A stretch of 64,000 nucleotides of DNA. It comes from Klebsiella sp. RHBSTW-00484 (GTDB taxonomy: Bacteria > Pseudomonadota > Gammaproteobacteria > Enterobacterales > Enterobacteriaceae). The DNA lies in the NCBI RefSeq assembly GCF_013705725.1, contig NZ_CP055481.1, positions 6,138,001 through 6,202,000 of the forward strand. Reading direction: 5' to 3'. Below, one piece after another: positions 55,549 through 64,000 of this stretch. The notes under the pieces were generated by a model that had not been told where the DNA came from, ran no database searches, and saw only the letters and a list, made by a program, of their open reading frames with translations. Every line of letters begins with the position of its first letter. Position 1 is the first letter of the stretch. The position numbers were made by a program, and so were the translations under genes.

Positions 55549-56994
55549 ATGGAGTCATCCTTGCGTTTAGTGGCGATCACCAACTGCCCCGCCGGTATCG
55601 CCCACACTTACATGGTGGCGGAAGCGCTGGAGCAAAAAGCGCGTTCGCTCGGCCATACCATAAAAGTTGAAACCCAAGGTTCAAGCGGCGTCGAAAACCG
55701 CCTGACCAATGAAGAGATTGCCGCTGCGGATTACGTGATTCTGGCGACAGGACGCGGCTTAAGCGCTGATGATCGCGCACGCTTTGCCGGTAAGAAGGTT
55801 TATGAGATCGCCATTTCCCAGGCGTTGAAAAATATCGACCAGATCTTTACCCAGTTGCCCTCTCATTCGCAGCTTTTTGCCGCCGATAGCGGCGTCAAGC
55901 TGGGCAAACAGGATGTACAGCAGGGTAGCGTGATGAGCCACCTGATGGCGGGAGTTTCCGCCGCGCTGCCGTTTGTTATCGGCGGCGGTATTCTGGTCGC
56001 CATCGCCAATATGCTGGTGCAGTTCGGTTTGCCATATACCGACATGTCGAAAGGCGCGCCGTCGTTTACCTGGGTCGTCGAATCTATCGGCTATCTCGGC
56101 TTCACCTTTATGATCCCAATCATGGGCGCGTACATCGCCTGGTCGATTGGCGATAAACCGGCGTTCGCCCCGGCGTTTCTGGTGTGCTATCTGGCGAACG
56201 ATAAAGGGCTGCTGGGTACGCAGTCCGGCGCGGGATTTCTCGGCGCGGTAGTGCTGGGGCTGGCAATCGGCTACTTCGTGTTATGGTTTCGCAAGGTACG
56301 TCTCGGCAAGGCGCTTCAGCCGCTGCTCGGCTCAATGCTGATCCCGTTCGTCACTCTACTGGTGTTTGGCGTGCTGACGTACTACGTCGTCGGCCCGGTG
56401 ATGTCCGATATCATGGGCGGCCTGTTGCACTTCCTGAACACCATTCCGCCATCCATGAAAATGGGCGCAGCTTTCCTTGTTGGCGCGATGCTGGCGTTCG
56501 ACATGGGCGGACCGATCAACAAAACCGCGTGGTTCTTCTGCTTCTCGCTGCTGGAAAAACATATCTATGACTGGTACGCCATCGTTGGCGTGGTGGCGCT
56601 GATGCCGCCCGTCGCCGCAGGTATCGCCACCTATATCGCGCCGAAGCTGTTTACACAGCAGGAGAAGGCCGCCGCCAGCAGCGCGATTGTGGTCGGCGCA
56701 ACCGTCGCTACCGAACCGGCAATTCCTTACGCGCTGGCCGCCCCACTGCCGATGATTACCGCCAATACGCTCTCCGGCGGCATTACCGGGATGCTGGTGA
56801 TCGCCTTCGGAATCAAACGTCTGGCGCCGGGTTTAGGTATCTTTGACCCGCTGATCGGCCTGATGTCGCCTGTAGGTTCATTTTATCTGGTGCTGGCGAT
56901 TGGCCTGGCGCTAAACATTTCGCTAATCATCATTCTGAAAGGATTGTGGCTCAAACGTAAAGCCGCGCAGCAGGAGCTTGTCCATGAACATTGA
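55549..56994 (+). CDS. frvB: PTS EIIBC component FrvB, fructose-like family
   Basis: The 481-residue permease is two residues shorter than E. coli FrvB. The EIIB domain (residues 1-~110) has the phosphocysteine Cys13 in ITNCPAGIAHTYMVAEAL. The EIIC domain (~125-480) has MAGVSAALPFVIGGGILVAI, FDMGGPINKTAWFF, ATEPAIPYALAAPLPMI and a final helix before a basic tail. Its 3' end overlaps the frvX start region by 11 bases. Confidence 0.94.
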   Translation: MESSLRLVAITNCPAGIAHTYMVAEALEQKARSLGHTIKVETQGSSGVENRLTNEEIAAADYVILATGRGLSADDRARFAGKKVYEIAISQALKNIDQIFTQLPSHSQLFAADSGVKLGKQDVQQGSVMSHLMAGVSAALPFVIGGGILVAIANMLVQFGLPYTDMSKGAPSFTWVVESIGYLGFTFMIPIMGAYIAWSIGDKPAFAPAFLVCYLANDKGLLGTQSGAGFLGAVVLGLAIGYFVLWFRKVRLGKALQPLLGSMLIPFVTLLVFGVLTYYVVGPVMSDIMGGLLHFLNTIPPSMKMGAAFLVGAMLAFDMGGPINKTAWFFCFSLLEKHIYDWYAIVGVVALMPPVAAGIATYIAPKLFTQQEKAAASSAIVVGATVATEPAIPYALAAPLPMITANTLSGGITGMLVIAFGIKRLAPGLGIFDPLIGLMSPVGSFYLVLAIGLALNISLIIILKGLWLKRKAAQQELVHEH

Positions 56995-58096
56995 GTTACT
57001 ACAACAGTTATGCGAAGCCAGCGCCGTCAGCGGTGATGAACAGGAAGTTCGTTTGATTTTGATCGACACGCTGGAACCCTGCGTGGATGAGATCACTTTT
57101 GACGGCCTCGGCAGCTTTGTCGCCCGCAAAGGGACGCGCGGGCCGAAAGTCGCCATCGTCGGGCATATGGATGAAGTGGGCTTTATGGTGACGCATATCG
57201 ACGAGAGCGGTTTTATCCGTTTCACCACCATTGGCGGGTGGTGGAACCAGTCGATGCTCAATCACCGGGTGACCGTGCGCAGCCGCGCAGGGGTAAAAAT
57301 CCCCGGCGTGATTGGCTCCGTAGCACCGCACGCCCTGACGGAAAAGCAGAAACAGCAGCCGCTGTCGTTTGACGAGATGTTCATCGATATTGGCGCGAGC
57401 AGCCGCGAAGAGGTGGAAAAACGCGGCATTGCGATCGGCGATTTCATCAGTCCGGAAGCGAACTTTTCCCGCTGGGGCGACGATAAAGTCGTCGGCAAAA
57501 CACTGGATAACCGCGTCGGCTGCGCCCTGATGGCGGAGCTTTTACAAGCGGTGGATAACCCGGAAATCACGCTGTATGGCGTTGGCAGCGTGGAAGAAGA
57601 GGTCGGGCTGCGCGGGGCGCAAACCTCGGCGGAGCATATCAAACCCGACGTGGTTATCGTACTGGATACTGCGGTGGCGGGCGACGTGCCCGGCATCGAC
57701 AGCATCAAATATCCGCTGAAGCTCGGCGACGGGCCGGGGCTGATGCTGTTTGATAAGCGCTATTTCCCTAACCAGCAGTTGGTCGCCGCCTTAAAACAGA
57801 GCGCCGGAGACAGCGGCGCCCCATTGCAGTTCTGCACCATGAAAACCGGGGCAACGGACGGTGGACGCTACAATGTGATGGGCGGCGGTCGTCCGGTGGC
57901 TGCGCTGTGCCTGCCGACCCGCTATCTGCACGCCAATAGCGGCATGGTTTCGGCAAAAGATTATGACGCACTGTTTACCCTGGTGCGCGAGCTGCTGGCC
58001 TCGCTGACGGCGGATAAGGTCAAAGCCTTCACTGACTTTCGCCAGGTGAGCCATACACAAACTCATTCGAGTTGCATCAAGGCGGCAAATGAATGA
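56984..58096 (+). CDS. frvX: M42-family metallopeptidase FrvX
   Basis: The protein has 370 residues from the ATG following CAGGAGCTTGTCC. M42 (glutamyl-/endoglucanase-like aminopeptidase) metal ligands are in GHMDEVGF (His), TLDNRVG (Asp), VEEEVGLRGA (catalytic and metal Glu pair), VLDTAVAGD (Asp) and YLHANSG (His). E. coli FrvX has 356 residues; the extra C-terminus (THSSCIKAANE) is encoded by an ERIC-like repeat that carries the stop codon. The role of a peptidase in a PTS operon is not established; removal of a peptide or amide from an imported conjugate is one idea. Confidence 0.92.
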   Translation: MNIELLQQLCEASAVSGDEQEVRLILIDTLEPCVDEITFDGLGSFVARKGTRGPKVAIVGHMDEVGFMVTHIDESGFIRFTTIGGWWNQSMLNHRVTVRSRAGVKIPGVIGSVAPHALTEKQKQQPLSFDEMFIDIGASSREEVEKRGIAIGDFISPEANFSRWGDDKVVGKTLDNRVGCALMAELLQAVDNPEITLYGVGSVEEEVGLRGAQTSAEHIKPDVVIVLDTAVAGDVPGIDSIKYPLKLGDGPGLMLFDKRYFPNQQLVAALKQSAGDSGAPLQFCTMKTGATDGGRYNVMGGGRPVAALCLPTRYLHANSGMVSAKDYDALFTLVRELLASLTADKVKAFTDFRQVSHTQTHSSCIKAANE

Positions 58097-58170
58097 ATCC
58101 CTGGGAGCGTACAAGTAGTACGTGACTAGGGTGAGTGAATGCAGCTAACGCAGAAGCAGCTTGAAGGAGG
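58064..58170 (+). repeat. ERIC-like repeat overlapping frvX and the frvR leader
   Basis: The ends (ATTCGAGTTGCATCAAGGCG and GCAGCTTGAAGGAGG) and core (GAATCCCTGGGAGCGTACAA with GTGACTAGGGTGAGTGAATG) match the ERIC element downstream of hslU, but without its 80-base insertion. The left ~33 bases code for the end of FrvX and include its stop codon; the right end contributes AAGGAGG, the ribosome-binding site of frvR. Confidence 0.85.
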
Positions 58171-58178
58171 AAGTGTAT

Positions 58179-59924
58179 ATGCTATCGGAACGCCAGTTAA
58201 AGGTCGCGGAGATTCTCGAACAGCAGCCCTGCTTGCTGGGCGAACTGGCGCGACAAACTGGCGTGTCGAGCCGCACGATCCTGCGCGATATTGATTACCT
58301 CAACTTTACCTTCAGCGGTAAGGCCCGCATTCACCCCGGCGGCGGTGCGGGCTACCAGCTGGATATTGTCGACCGGCGCGGCTATTTCCAGCTTTTACAA
58401 CGTCATGATAATGATGACCGGTTGCTGGCGATATTACTGCTTAACCCATTTACCACCCGCGTGCAGCTCGCCGCGACGCTGAATTTACCGGAAACCTGGG
58501 TCGCCGACAGGTTGCCGCGCCTGAAGCAGCGCTACGAACGCGCGTTCAGCATCGCAAGCCGCCCCGGCGTCGGGCACTTTATTGATGAGCCTGAAGACAA
58601 GCGCATTATCCTGCTGGCGAATCTGCTGAAAAAAGATCCGCTGTTGATTCCCCTGCCGGGCATAACGCGCGAGAACATCGAGCAGCTTCAGCAGGCCTGT
58701 GAAAATCTGCACGCTTTTGCGCTGGTTTCCGGAGAGTATCTCGCAAGCGTAGTGCTTGCCGTTTATGCCCTGCGCAACCAGCTCACCGCCGCCTGGCCTG
58801 AGTGTCAGCATAGTGCGCTTAACAATGCGGTGGAGCTGGCGGGAATTTATCTCGGTGACAAGGCGTTTAGCACGCTGGTTGGGCTGCTGGAAATGCAACA
58901 ACAGCATACCGCTGCGATTTCCGAAGAGGGCGTCGTGTCGCTGCTAAAATCGCTACCCGGCGTCACCCCGCTGAATATTATCGACGAACAGCTAGTCGAA
59001 AATATTACCGGTCACCTCCTGCGCTGCGTCGCCGCCCCGGTATGGATCCCGGAACATCGACAGGGCAGCATGAACAACCTGAAGGCCGCCTGGCCCGCCG
59101 CCTTCGACATGAGCCTGCGCTTTATCGCCCGACTTCGCGAACAGTTGGATATTCCTCTGTTCGACAGCGACCTGATTGGGCTTTATTTTGCCTGTGCTCT
59201 GGAACGGCATCAGAACGAACGCCAGCCGATTATTTTGCTCTCCGATCAGAACGCCATCGCCACCATTAACCAGCAGGCGATTGAGCGGGATGTGCTGAAT
59301 TGCCGGGTGATTATTGCGCGCAGCGCGGGCGAAGTAAGCGCCATCAGCGAAGAGGTCACTCCGCTATTAATCATCAACAATAGTCACTATCTGCTTGATG
59401 ATGCTTTAAAAAATGTTCTTACTATCAAAAACATTATCACCGCAGCCGGTACCGAGCAGATTAAAAACTTCCTCGCCACGGCCTTTATCCGCCAGCAGCC
59501 TGAGCGTTTCTTTTCACAGCAGGGCAGCTTCCATTACCCCAATACGGCGGGCGAAAGCTGGCAGGAGATTATCGGCCGAATTTGCGGACAGCTTGTCGCG
59601 CAGGGTCATATCACCGAAGACGAGGCACTGCGCATCTGCGCCAGGGAGCATGAGGGCGAAAACCTGATTGTGAATCGCCTGGCGATCCCCCACTGTTGGA
59701 GCGAGCAGGAGCGCCGCTTTCGCGGCTTCTTTATCACCCTCGCGCGCCCCATGCAGGTCAATAACGAGCCGGTCAGCCATGTGCTCATCGCCTGCGCCGC
59801 CGCCGACGCGCGCCACGAGTTAAAAATATTCAGCTATTTATCCAGCGTGCTGTGCCGTCATCCGGCGGACACTATTGCGGGACTGGCGGGGTATGAAGCA
59901 TTTATTGCGCTGCTCAGGGAGTAA
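58179..59924 (+). CDS. frvR: PRD-containing transcriptional regulator FrvR
   Basis: The protein has 581 residues from the ATG at 58179 (MLSERQLKVAEILEQQPC), one less than E. coli. An N-terminal helix-turn-helix (LGELARQTGVSSRTILRDIDYL) is followed by two PTS regulation domains and a C-terminal EIIA-like domain with the conserved His in RLAIPHCWSEQER. It is inferred to activate or antagonise frv expression depending on phosphorylation by the PTS. AAGGAGG in the ERIC end lies nine bases before the ATG; a start six codons earlier would lie within the repeat. Confidence 0.93.
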   Translation: MLSERQLKVAEILEQQPCLLGELARQTGVSSRTILRDIDYLNFTFSGKARIHPGGGAGYQLDIVDRRGYFQLLQRHDNDDRLLAILLLNPFTTRVQLAATLNLPETWVADRLPRLKQRYERAFSIASRPGVGHFIDEPEDKRIILLANLLKKDPLLIPLPGITRENIEQLQQACENLHAFALVSGEYLASVVLAVYALRNQLTAAWPECQHSALNNAVELAGIYLGDKAFSTLVGLLEMQQQHTAAISEEGVVSLLKSLPGVTPLNIIDEQLVENITGHLLRCVAAPVWIPEHRQGSMNNLKAAWPAAFDMSLRFIARLREQLDIPLFDSDLIGLYFACALERHQNERQPIILLSDQNAIATINQQAIERDVLNCRVIIARSAGEVSAISEEVTPLLIINNSHYLLDDALKNVLTIKNIITAAGTEQIKNFLATAFIRQQPERFFSQQGSFHYPNTAGESWQEIIGRICGQLVAQGHITEDEALRICAREHEGENLIVNRLAIPHCWSEQERRFRGFFITLARPMQVNNEPVSHVLIACAAADARHELKIFSYLSSVLCRHPADTIAGLAGYEAFIALLRE

Positions 59925-60105
59925 AGCTCCGCCGATTTGTTTTCCACCACAGAAAATGTGTGGCGATCTCCATCACACTCTAATCAAAACATGGTTTCAT
60001 TTTTAACCCATGGCGTGGAAAGTATTCAGTGTCTAATGAAAACCGTAGTGTCTAGTGTCTAAATTAAATCGACGCTATTTTCTACTCTATGCGGAACACT
60101 GAAAA

Positions 60106-62709
60106 ATGGCGCTGTCGGCGAAAGAAAAGTTATTTCACAAAATACTCACCCATTATGCGCAGAAACCCGCAGGTTTCACGGCTCAGGACTGCGCTGACTT
60201 TATGCAGGTTAACCGCAGCGTCATCAGTCATTACCTCAACAGGCTGTGCGATGACGGCCATCTGAGTAAAGAAAATACCCGCCCGGTTCGCTTCTTTGTG
60301 CAGCAAAATGGCGTAAAAAACGCGCAGGCGTCTCGCATAGTGTCGAAAAAGCACGACGCCTTTCAGCAGTTGATCGGCGCACAGGGAAGCCTGGCGGAAG
60401 CAATCGCGCTTTGCCGCTCGGCGGTGGATTATCCCGGCGACGGTCTGCCTGTCCTGCTCTCCGGGGAAAGCGGCGTCGGTAAGAGCCATCTGGCGGCGCT
60501 GATTTATCAATATGCCATCGAGCGCAACGTCATTGCGGCGGATAAGCCGTTCGTTGAACTGAACTGTGCCGACTACGCCAATAACCCGGAGCTGCTTTCG
60601 GCAACGCTTTTCGGCTATACGCGCGGTGCGTTCACCGGGGCTGACCGCGAAAAGCGTGGGGCCTTTGATGATGCGGATGGCGGGTTTCTGTTTCTCGATG
60701 AGGTCCATCGACTGTCAGCTGAGAACCAGGAGAAGCTGTTTCTGTTTATGGACAAAGGCTATTTCTATCGTCTCGGCGATAACCGCACGCGCCATCCGGC
60801 GTCGCTGCGCTTTATTTTCGCCACCACGGAGAATATCGACACCGTCCTGCTCAACACCTTCCGCCGCCGAATTCCGGTGCGCGTGACGCTGCCCAACTAT
60901 ATTTCGCGCCCGCTCACCGAGCGCGTCGCTCAGGTTAGCCATTTTTTGCATCAGGAAGCGCTCAGCCTGCGCCGGGATATTCATCTCGATAATCCGCTCA
61001 TGCATCAACTGGTAACCTCGCCGGTGCGCGGCAATATCGGCGAGCTAAAAAATCAGATCAAAGTCATGTGCGCCAGCGCCTGGAGCGATAATCGCGAGAC
61101 CTCCGTGATTACGCTACGCGGCCCCTCGTCCGGCGGCGAAATAATCAGAATTACCGCTAACCCTGATGATGATGCGCTTAATGTCAGCCAATTGCTGCCA
61201 AAAGCGATGCACGATGCGGTTATTTTTCGCGACTTTTGCCATAGCGGTAACGTGCTGTTGCTGAATCGCAAAATGGAACAGCTGCTGACCACGGTCAGCG
61301 GCGCGGTTGCCGCCGAGTCGCTGTATAGCGGCTATATCTGGCAGAATACCGCTCATGCGTTGAACGAGCTGGAGAGCCTGACCGGTATCAGCTGTAGCCA
61401 GGAGATCCGCAAAGCCGTCTGGCTCTGCGTCAGCTATGCGCTGCATCCTTCTCAGGAGGCGGTCAACGCGAACGAGCTACAGACGATTTCTGACTATGTT
61501 TCCGCGAAGGCGCGCCTGCTGGCGGAAGAGTGCCTCGCCTTGCTGAACAAACACGTCACCCACCAGCCGCTGCCCCTCTTGCTGCCGCTGTTAAGCTGCG
61601 CTTTTCATACCCTGGCCGGTGAAGACGACCCCATTCAGGGCATTATCGTTTCCCACGGTCGCGCCACCGCATCGAGTATTGCCGGTATCGCCAATCAGTT
61701 GACCGGCGGCTACTACTTTAAAGCCTTCGATATGGCCAACGCGACCTCCACCAGAGAAATCATCGACCTGCTGATTGCCCACGTCTCGCGCCTCAAACAA
61801 GGGGGCGGGCTGATTATCCTGGTGGATATGGGGTCACTAAAAGAGATCTACGAAGAAATTAAGCTTCACCTGCATGGTGAACTGTTGGTTATCAACAACG
61901 TCAGCACCGCTATGGCGCTGGATATTGCCGCCAAAATTCAGGACAAACTGTCGATGGAGGCGATTATTGAGAGCGCCAAAGGGGCGTATGAGGTTGAAAC
62001 CCGCTACTACGCTGGGATCTTGCCGGGGAATAAAATCATTATCTCCTGCATCTCCGGCGAAGGGATCTCCCGCAAGCTGAAAGATATCGTCCAGCGATTT
62101 CTGGCGCAGGAGGAGATCGACATCATTACGATGGAGTATGACGATCTGAAGTGGAAAATCGCCCACGCCGACCCGGCACTAAACGGCACCCGGCTTATCA
62201 TCACGACCACCGATCTGGAAGCGGGCTATATTCCGCTGCTAAGCGTAGAGCAGTTAATTAAAGAAAAGACGCTGGTGTTAAAGCGCGACTACTTCAACGG
62301 GCTGCTGATGGAAGGCGGTCTGGAGCCGATGATTGATGAAGTCGTGAAGCTGTTTACCGTCGAAGGCGTCGCCAGCCGTCTCAACTTCCTCAATCCGGTG
62401 GTGATTATTGATGAAGTTGAAGCGGTGATTAAACAGTATGAATCCTTCTACAAAATCCATTTTGAAAGCTACCTGCGCATCAATCTGTTTATGCATATCG
62501 CGCTGATGATTGAGCGGGTAATGGTCAATAACGGCGTGCGCCATCGCGAAGAGGCGGAGCTGACGCTGGATCAGCAGGCGTTTGTCGCCGTCCACGACAC
62601 CTTTTTCCAGGCGCTGAACCGTAAATACAATATCACCCTGCCGCTCACCGAAGTGCTGATGATCTATGAAATCATGGAGCCATGGATCGCCTTTGACCCC
62701 ATCAATTAA
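60106..62709 (+). CDS. LevR/DgaR-type sigma-54 activator with EIIA and PRD domains
   Basis: The 867-residue protein has an N-terminal winged helix (residues ~5-60), then a AAA+ sigma-54-interacting domain. Walker A is GESGVGKS (120-127), the sigma-54 contact loop is GAFTGA (174-179) and Walker B is FLFLDEV (194-200). Next come a helical PRD-like region (~380-490), a mannose-family EIIA domain with phosphohistidine His517 ([12 protein letters not shown]), and a C-terminal PRD (~765-867, [25 protein letters not shown]). This is the architecture of LevR/DgaR/GfrR, which control mannose-family PTS operons. A -24/-12 promoter lies directly downstream, before an EIIA gene, so that operon is its probable target. 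Confidence 0.93.
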   Translation: MALSAKEKLFHKILTHYAQKPAGFTAQDCADFMQVNRSVISHYLNRLCDDGHLSKENTRPVRFFVQQNGVKNAQASRIVSKKHDAFQQLIGAQGSLAEAIALCRSAVDYPGDGLPVLLSGESGVGKSHLAALIYQYAIERNVIAADKPFVELNCADYANNPELLSATLFGYTRGAFTGADREKRGAFDDADGGFLFLDEVHRLSAENQEKLFLFMDKGYFYRLGDNRTRHPASLRFIFATTENIDTVLLNTFRRRIPVRVTLPNYISRPLTERVAQVSHFLHQEALSLRRDIHLDNPLMHQLVTSPVRGNIGELKNQIKVMCASAWSDNRETSVITLRGPSSGGEIIRITANPDDDALNVSQLLPKAMHDAVIFRDFCHSGNVLLLNRKMEQLLTTVSGAVAAESLYSGYIWQNTAHALNELESLTGISCSQEIRKAVWLCVSYALHPSQEAVNANELQTISDYVSAKARLLAEECLALLNKHVTHQPLPLLLPLLSCAFHTLAGEDDPIQGIIVSHGRATASSIAGIANQLTGGYYFKAFDMANATSTREIIDLLIAHVSRLKQGGGLIILVDMGSLKEIYEEIKLHLHGELLVINNVSTAMALDIAAKIQDKLSMEAIIESAKGAYEVETRYYAGILPGNKIIISCISGEGISRKLKDIVQRFLAQEEIDIITMEYDDLKWKIAHADPALNGTRLIITTTDLEAGYIPLLSVEQLIKEKTLVLKRDYFNGLLMEGGLEPMIDEVVKLFTVEGVASRLNFLNPVVIIDEVEAVIKQYESFYKIHFESYLRINLFMHIALMIERVMVNNGVRHREEAELTLDQQAFVAVHDTFFQALNRKYNITLPLTEVLMIYEIMEPWIAFDPIN

Positions 62710-62826
62710 CCTCCCGCCGCCAGCTTCGGCTGGCCCCATCGACACTGGTTATCCCGCCCATTTCAACACTGAAATTAGCGTCCAAAAATTAATTTTTCAC
62801 CTTTAAAAACAAACAAATAAAAACAT

Positions 62827-62841
62827 GGCACGCTGATTGCA
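62827..62841 (+). promoter_or_regulatory. Sigma-54 (-24/-12) promoter of the mannose-family PTS operon
   Basis: TGGCACG-CTGA-TTGC matches the RpoN consensus TGGCACG-N4-TTGC at every conserved base. It lies 41 bases upstream of the EIIA start, immediately after the gene for a sigma-54 activator. Transcription should begin about 12 bases after the TTGC element. Confidence 0.93.
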
Positions 62842-62881
62842 AAATCCCTGGCAGATACCTGAAAAGATTAAGGAACGCGAA

Positions 62882-63364
62882 ATGCGAGAGATGTACATCG
62901 CAACTCATGGCCGCTATGCCGAAGGGATTGTCTCAGCGTTAAATCTGCTGATTGGCGACGACCACGGCGTCACGCCCGTTTGCGCCTACTGCGGCGAAAT
63001 TGGCTCAACGGCAGAGCTGGCAGCCCGCTTTGACGCCATCGCTCAACAGGCCGCCGCTCTTGGCAATGAACTGGTGCTGTTTACCGATATGCCCGGCGGC
63101 AGCGTCAACAATACCGCCGTACAGATGATGGTCAAATACCCTCACGCCCACGTTATCAGCGGCGCCAACCTGATTATGTTGATGGAGTTTTGCATGTCGG
63201 AACACCCTGATACCGCGCAGCGGCTTCAGGATGCGGTTGCCGCCGCCAGCGGGGCGATGCAGTACATGAATCTGTTGCCGGAGATCATCGCAGCGCGCCA
63301 GGCAACGCAGCAGCAGACCCAGGACGATATTGACGATTTTTTTGCCGGGGAGGAAAACCTGTGA
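62882..63364 (+). CDS. PTS EIIA component, mannose/sorbose family
   Basis: The 160-residue protein has the phosphohistidine His9 in IATHGRYAEGI, the EIIA-Man signature, and DMPGGSVNNTAVQMM for dimer and HPr contact. The ATG at 62882 follows TAAGGAACGCGAA; a Met three codons later is also possible. It is the first gene after the sigma-54 promoter and overlaps the next gene (GTGA). The cognate EIIB, EIIC and EIID are not in the window and are expected just beyond the right edge. Confidence 0.92.
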   Translation: MREMYIATHGRYAEGIVSALNLLIGDDHGVTPVCAYCGEIGSTAELAARFDAIAQQAAALGNELVLFTDMPGGSVNNTAVQMMVKYPHAHVISGANLIMLMEFCMSEHPDTAQRLQDAVAAASGAMQYMNLLPEIIAARQATQQQTQDDIDDFFAGEENL

Positions 63365-64000
63365 CCATCGCACTCGAAGCACTTGATGCCCGTTACTTCT
63401 CACCGCAACCGGGGCTGGATAAGACATGGTTAAGCGGGGCTATCGCCGAAGTGCTGGACCAACTCGATGCCATGCTGCCGCGCTTTACGGCAACGTTTCC
63501 CGCCGCCAGCGCCACCCATGGCTGCTACGCAAGCGTGGAGAAAGTCGACTGGACCGAGGGATTCTGGACCGGGATGCTGTGGCTCGCCTGGGAGGTGACC
63601 GGCGATGAAAAATACCGCACGGTGGCGGAAAACCTGCTCGACAGCTTTGAAGAGCGGCTCGATAAGCAGATCAAAGTCGATACCCACGACCTCGGCTTTC
63701 TCTATCTGCTCTCCTGCGTTAACGCCTGGAAGCTCACCGGCAACCTGCGCGCCCGGGAACTCGCCCTGCGTGCCGCCGAACTGCTGTATCGCCGCTTTAA
63801 CGCCACGGCGGGCGTCATTCAGGCGTGGGGGGATTTAAGCGACCCGGCGCGTCAGGGGCGGATGATTATTGACTGCAACCTCAATGTCCCACTGCTGTTT
63901 TGGGCCGCCGACGAGACGGGCAACGCCGCGTGGCGGGAAGCCGCCAGTCGCCATCTGGCGCAGGCTGCGCGTTATCTGGTGCGTGAAGACGCGTCGACCT
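63361..64000 (+). CDS. Unsaturated glucuronyl hydrolase, GH88, 5' part
   Basis: The gene starts at a GTG overlapping the EIIA stop and runs open to the window edge; 213 residues are visible. Family 88 hydrolases hydrate the 4,5-double bond of unsaturated uronic acids produced by polysaccharide lyases. The catalytic Asp pair appears as Asp110 in VDTHDLGFLYL and Asp171 in MIIDCNLNVPLL, spaced 61 residues apart as in the characterised Bacillus enzyme. WTEGFWTGMLWLAWE is the typical aromatic wall. There is no signal peptide, so it should act in the cytoplasm on disaccharides imported by the PTS, such as those from chondroitin or hyaluronan. Confidence 0.9.
   Translation, partial: MTIALEALDARYFSPQPGLDKTWLSGAIAEVLDQLDAMLPRFTATFPAASATHGCYASVEKVDWTEGFWTGMLWLAWEVTGDEKYRTVAENLLDSFEERLDKQIKVDTHDLGFLYLLSCVNAWKLTGNLRARELALRAAELLYRRFNATAGVIQAWGDLSDPARQGRMIIDCNLNVPLLFWAADETGNAAWREAASRHLAQAARYLVREDAST

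Overview
The window is chromosomal DNA from a member of the Enterobacteriaceae, most likely close to Klebsiella or Raoultella. The first 23 kb follows an E. coli-like backbone (yiiX, rpmE, priA, cytR, ftsN, hslVU, menA, rraA, pfkA, fieF, cpxPRA, yiiM, sodA, rhaTRSBAD). The proteins are near-identical in length to the E. coli ones, and ERIC and REP repeats are present. No tRNA, rRNA, CRISPR array or prophage is recognisable. The genus is inferred from gene content only.

Backbone, 1-23 kb: a partial yiiX and a DUF2459 gene are followed by rpmE, priA, cytR, ftsN, the heat-shock protease hslVU (sigma-32-type promoter and leader stem-loop), an ERIC element, menA and rraA. rraA abuts pfkA directly; the zapB-glpFKX-fpr-tpiA-cdh-sbp block that separates them in E. 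coli is absent here. Then come fieF, the Cpx envelope-stress system (cpxP with the CpxQ small RNA in its 3' UTR, and divergent cpxRA with a perfect CpxR box), an inserted YihN-like MFS/TIM-barrel/GntR cluster, yiiM and sodA.

Sugar region, 19.7-39.5 kb: the rhamnose regulon is unusually complete. It has the proton symporter rhaT, regulators rhaR and rhaS, rhaBAD, a four-gene rhamnose-type ABC importer, a lactaldehyde-reductase-like alcohol dehydrogenase and mutarotase rhaM. Three copies of one GC-rich palindromic repeat lie between its genes. It converges on a raffinose/alpha-galactoside operon: LacI-type repressor, GH36 alpha-galactosidase, LacY-type permease, LacA-type acetyltransferase and RafY-type porin, with twin operators.

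The most unusual region is 39.6-47.2 kb, which begins in AT-rich DNA. It holds a tight operon of an MdfA-type exporter, a LuxE-type acyl-protein synthetase, a LuxC reductase fused to a PaaK-type adenylating domain, a second PaaK-like enzyme and a GNAT acetyltransferase. There is no luciferase or LuxD. It reads as a carboxylic-acid activation, reduction and export pathway of unknown product.

Right part, 47.2-64 kb: a cupin-XRE regulator with azlCD; an ascorbate-family PTS with an aldolase and a phosphofructokinase paralog cleanly broken by IS1; the frvABXR locus, whose frvX end and frvR ribosome-binding site lie in an ERIC-like repeat; and a LevR-type sigma-54 activator followed by a -24/-12 promoter, a mannose-family EIIA and a GH88 unsaturated glucuronyl hydrolase that runs off the end. 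The last group predicts PTS uptake of glycosaminoglycan disaccharides.
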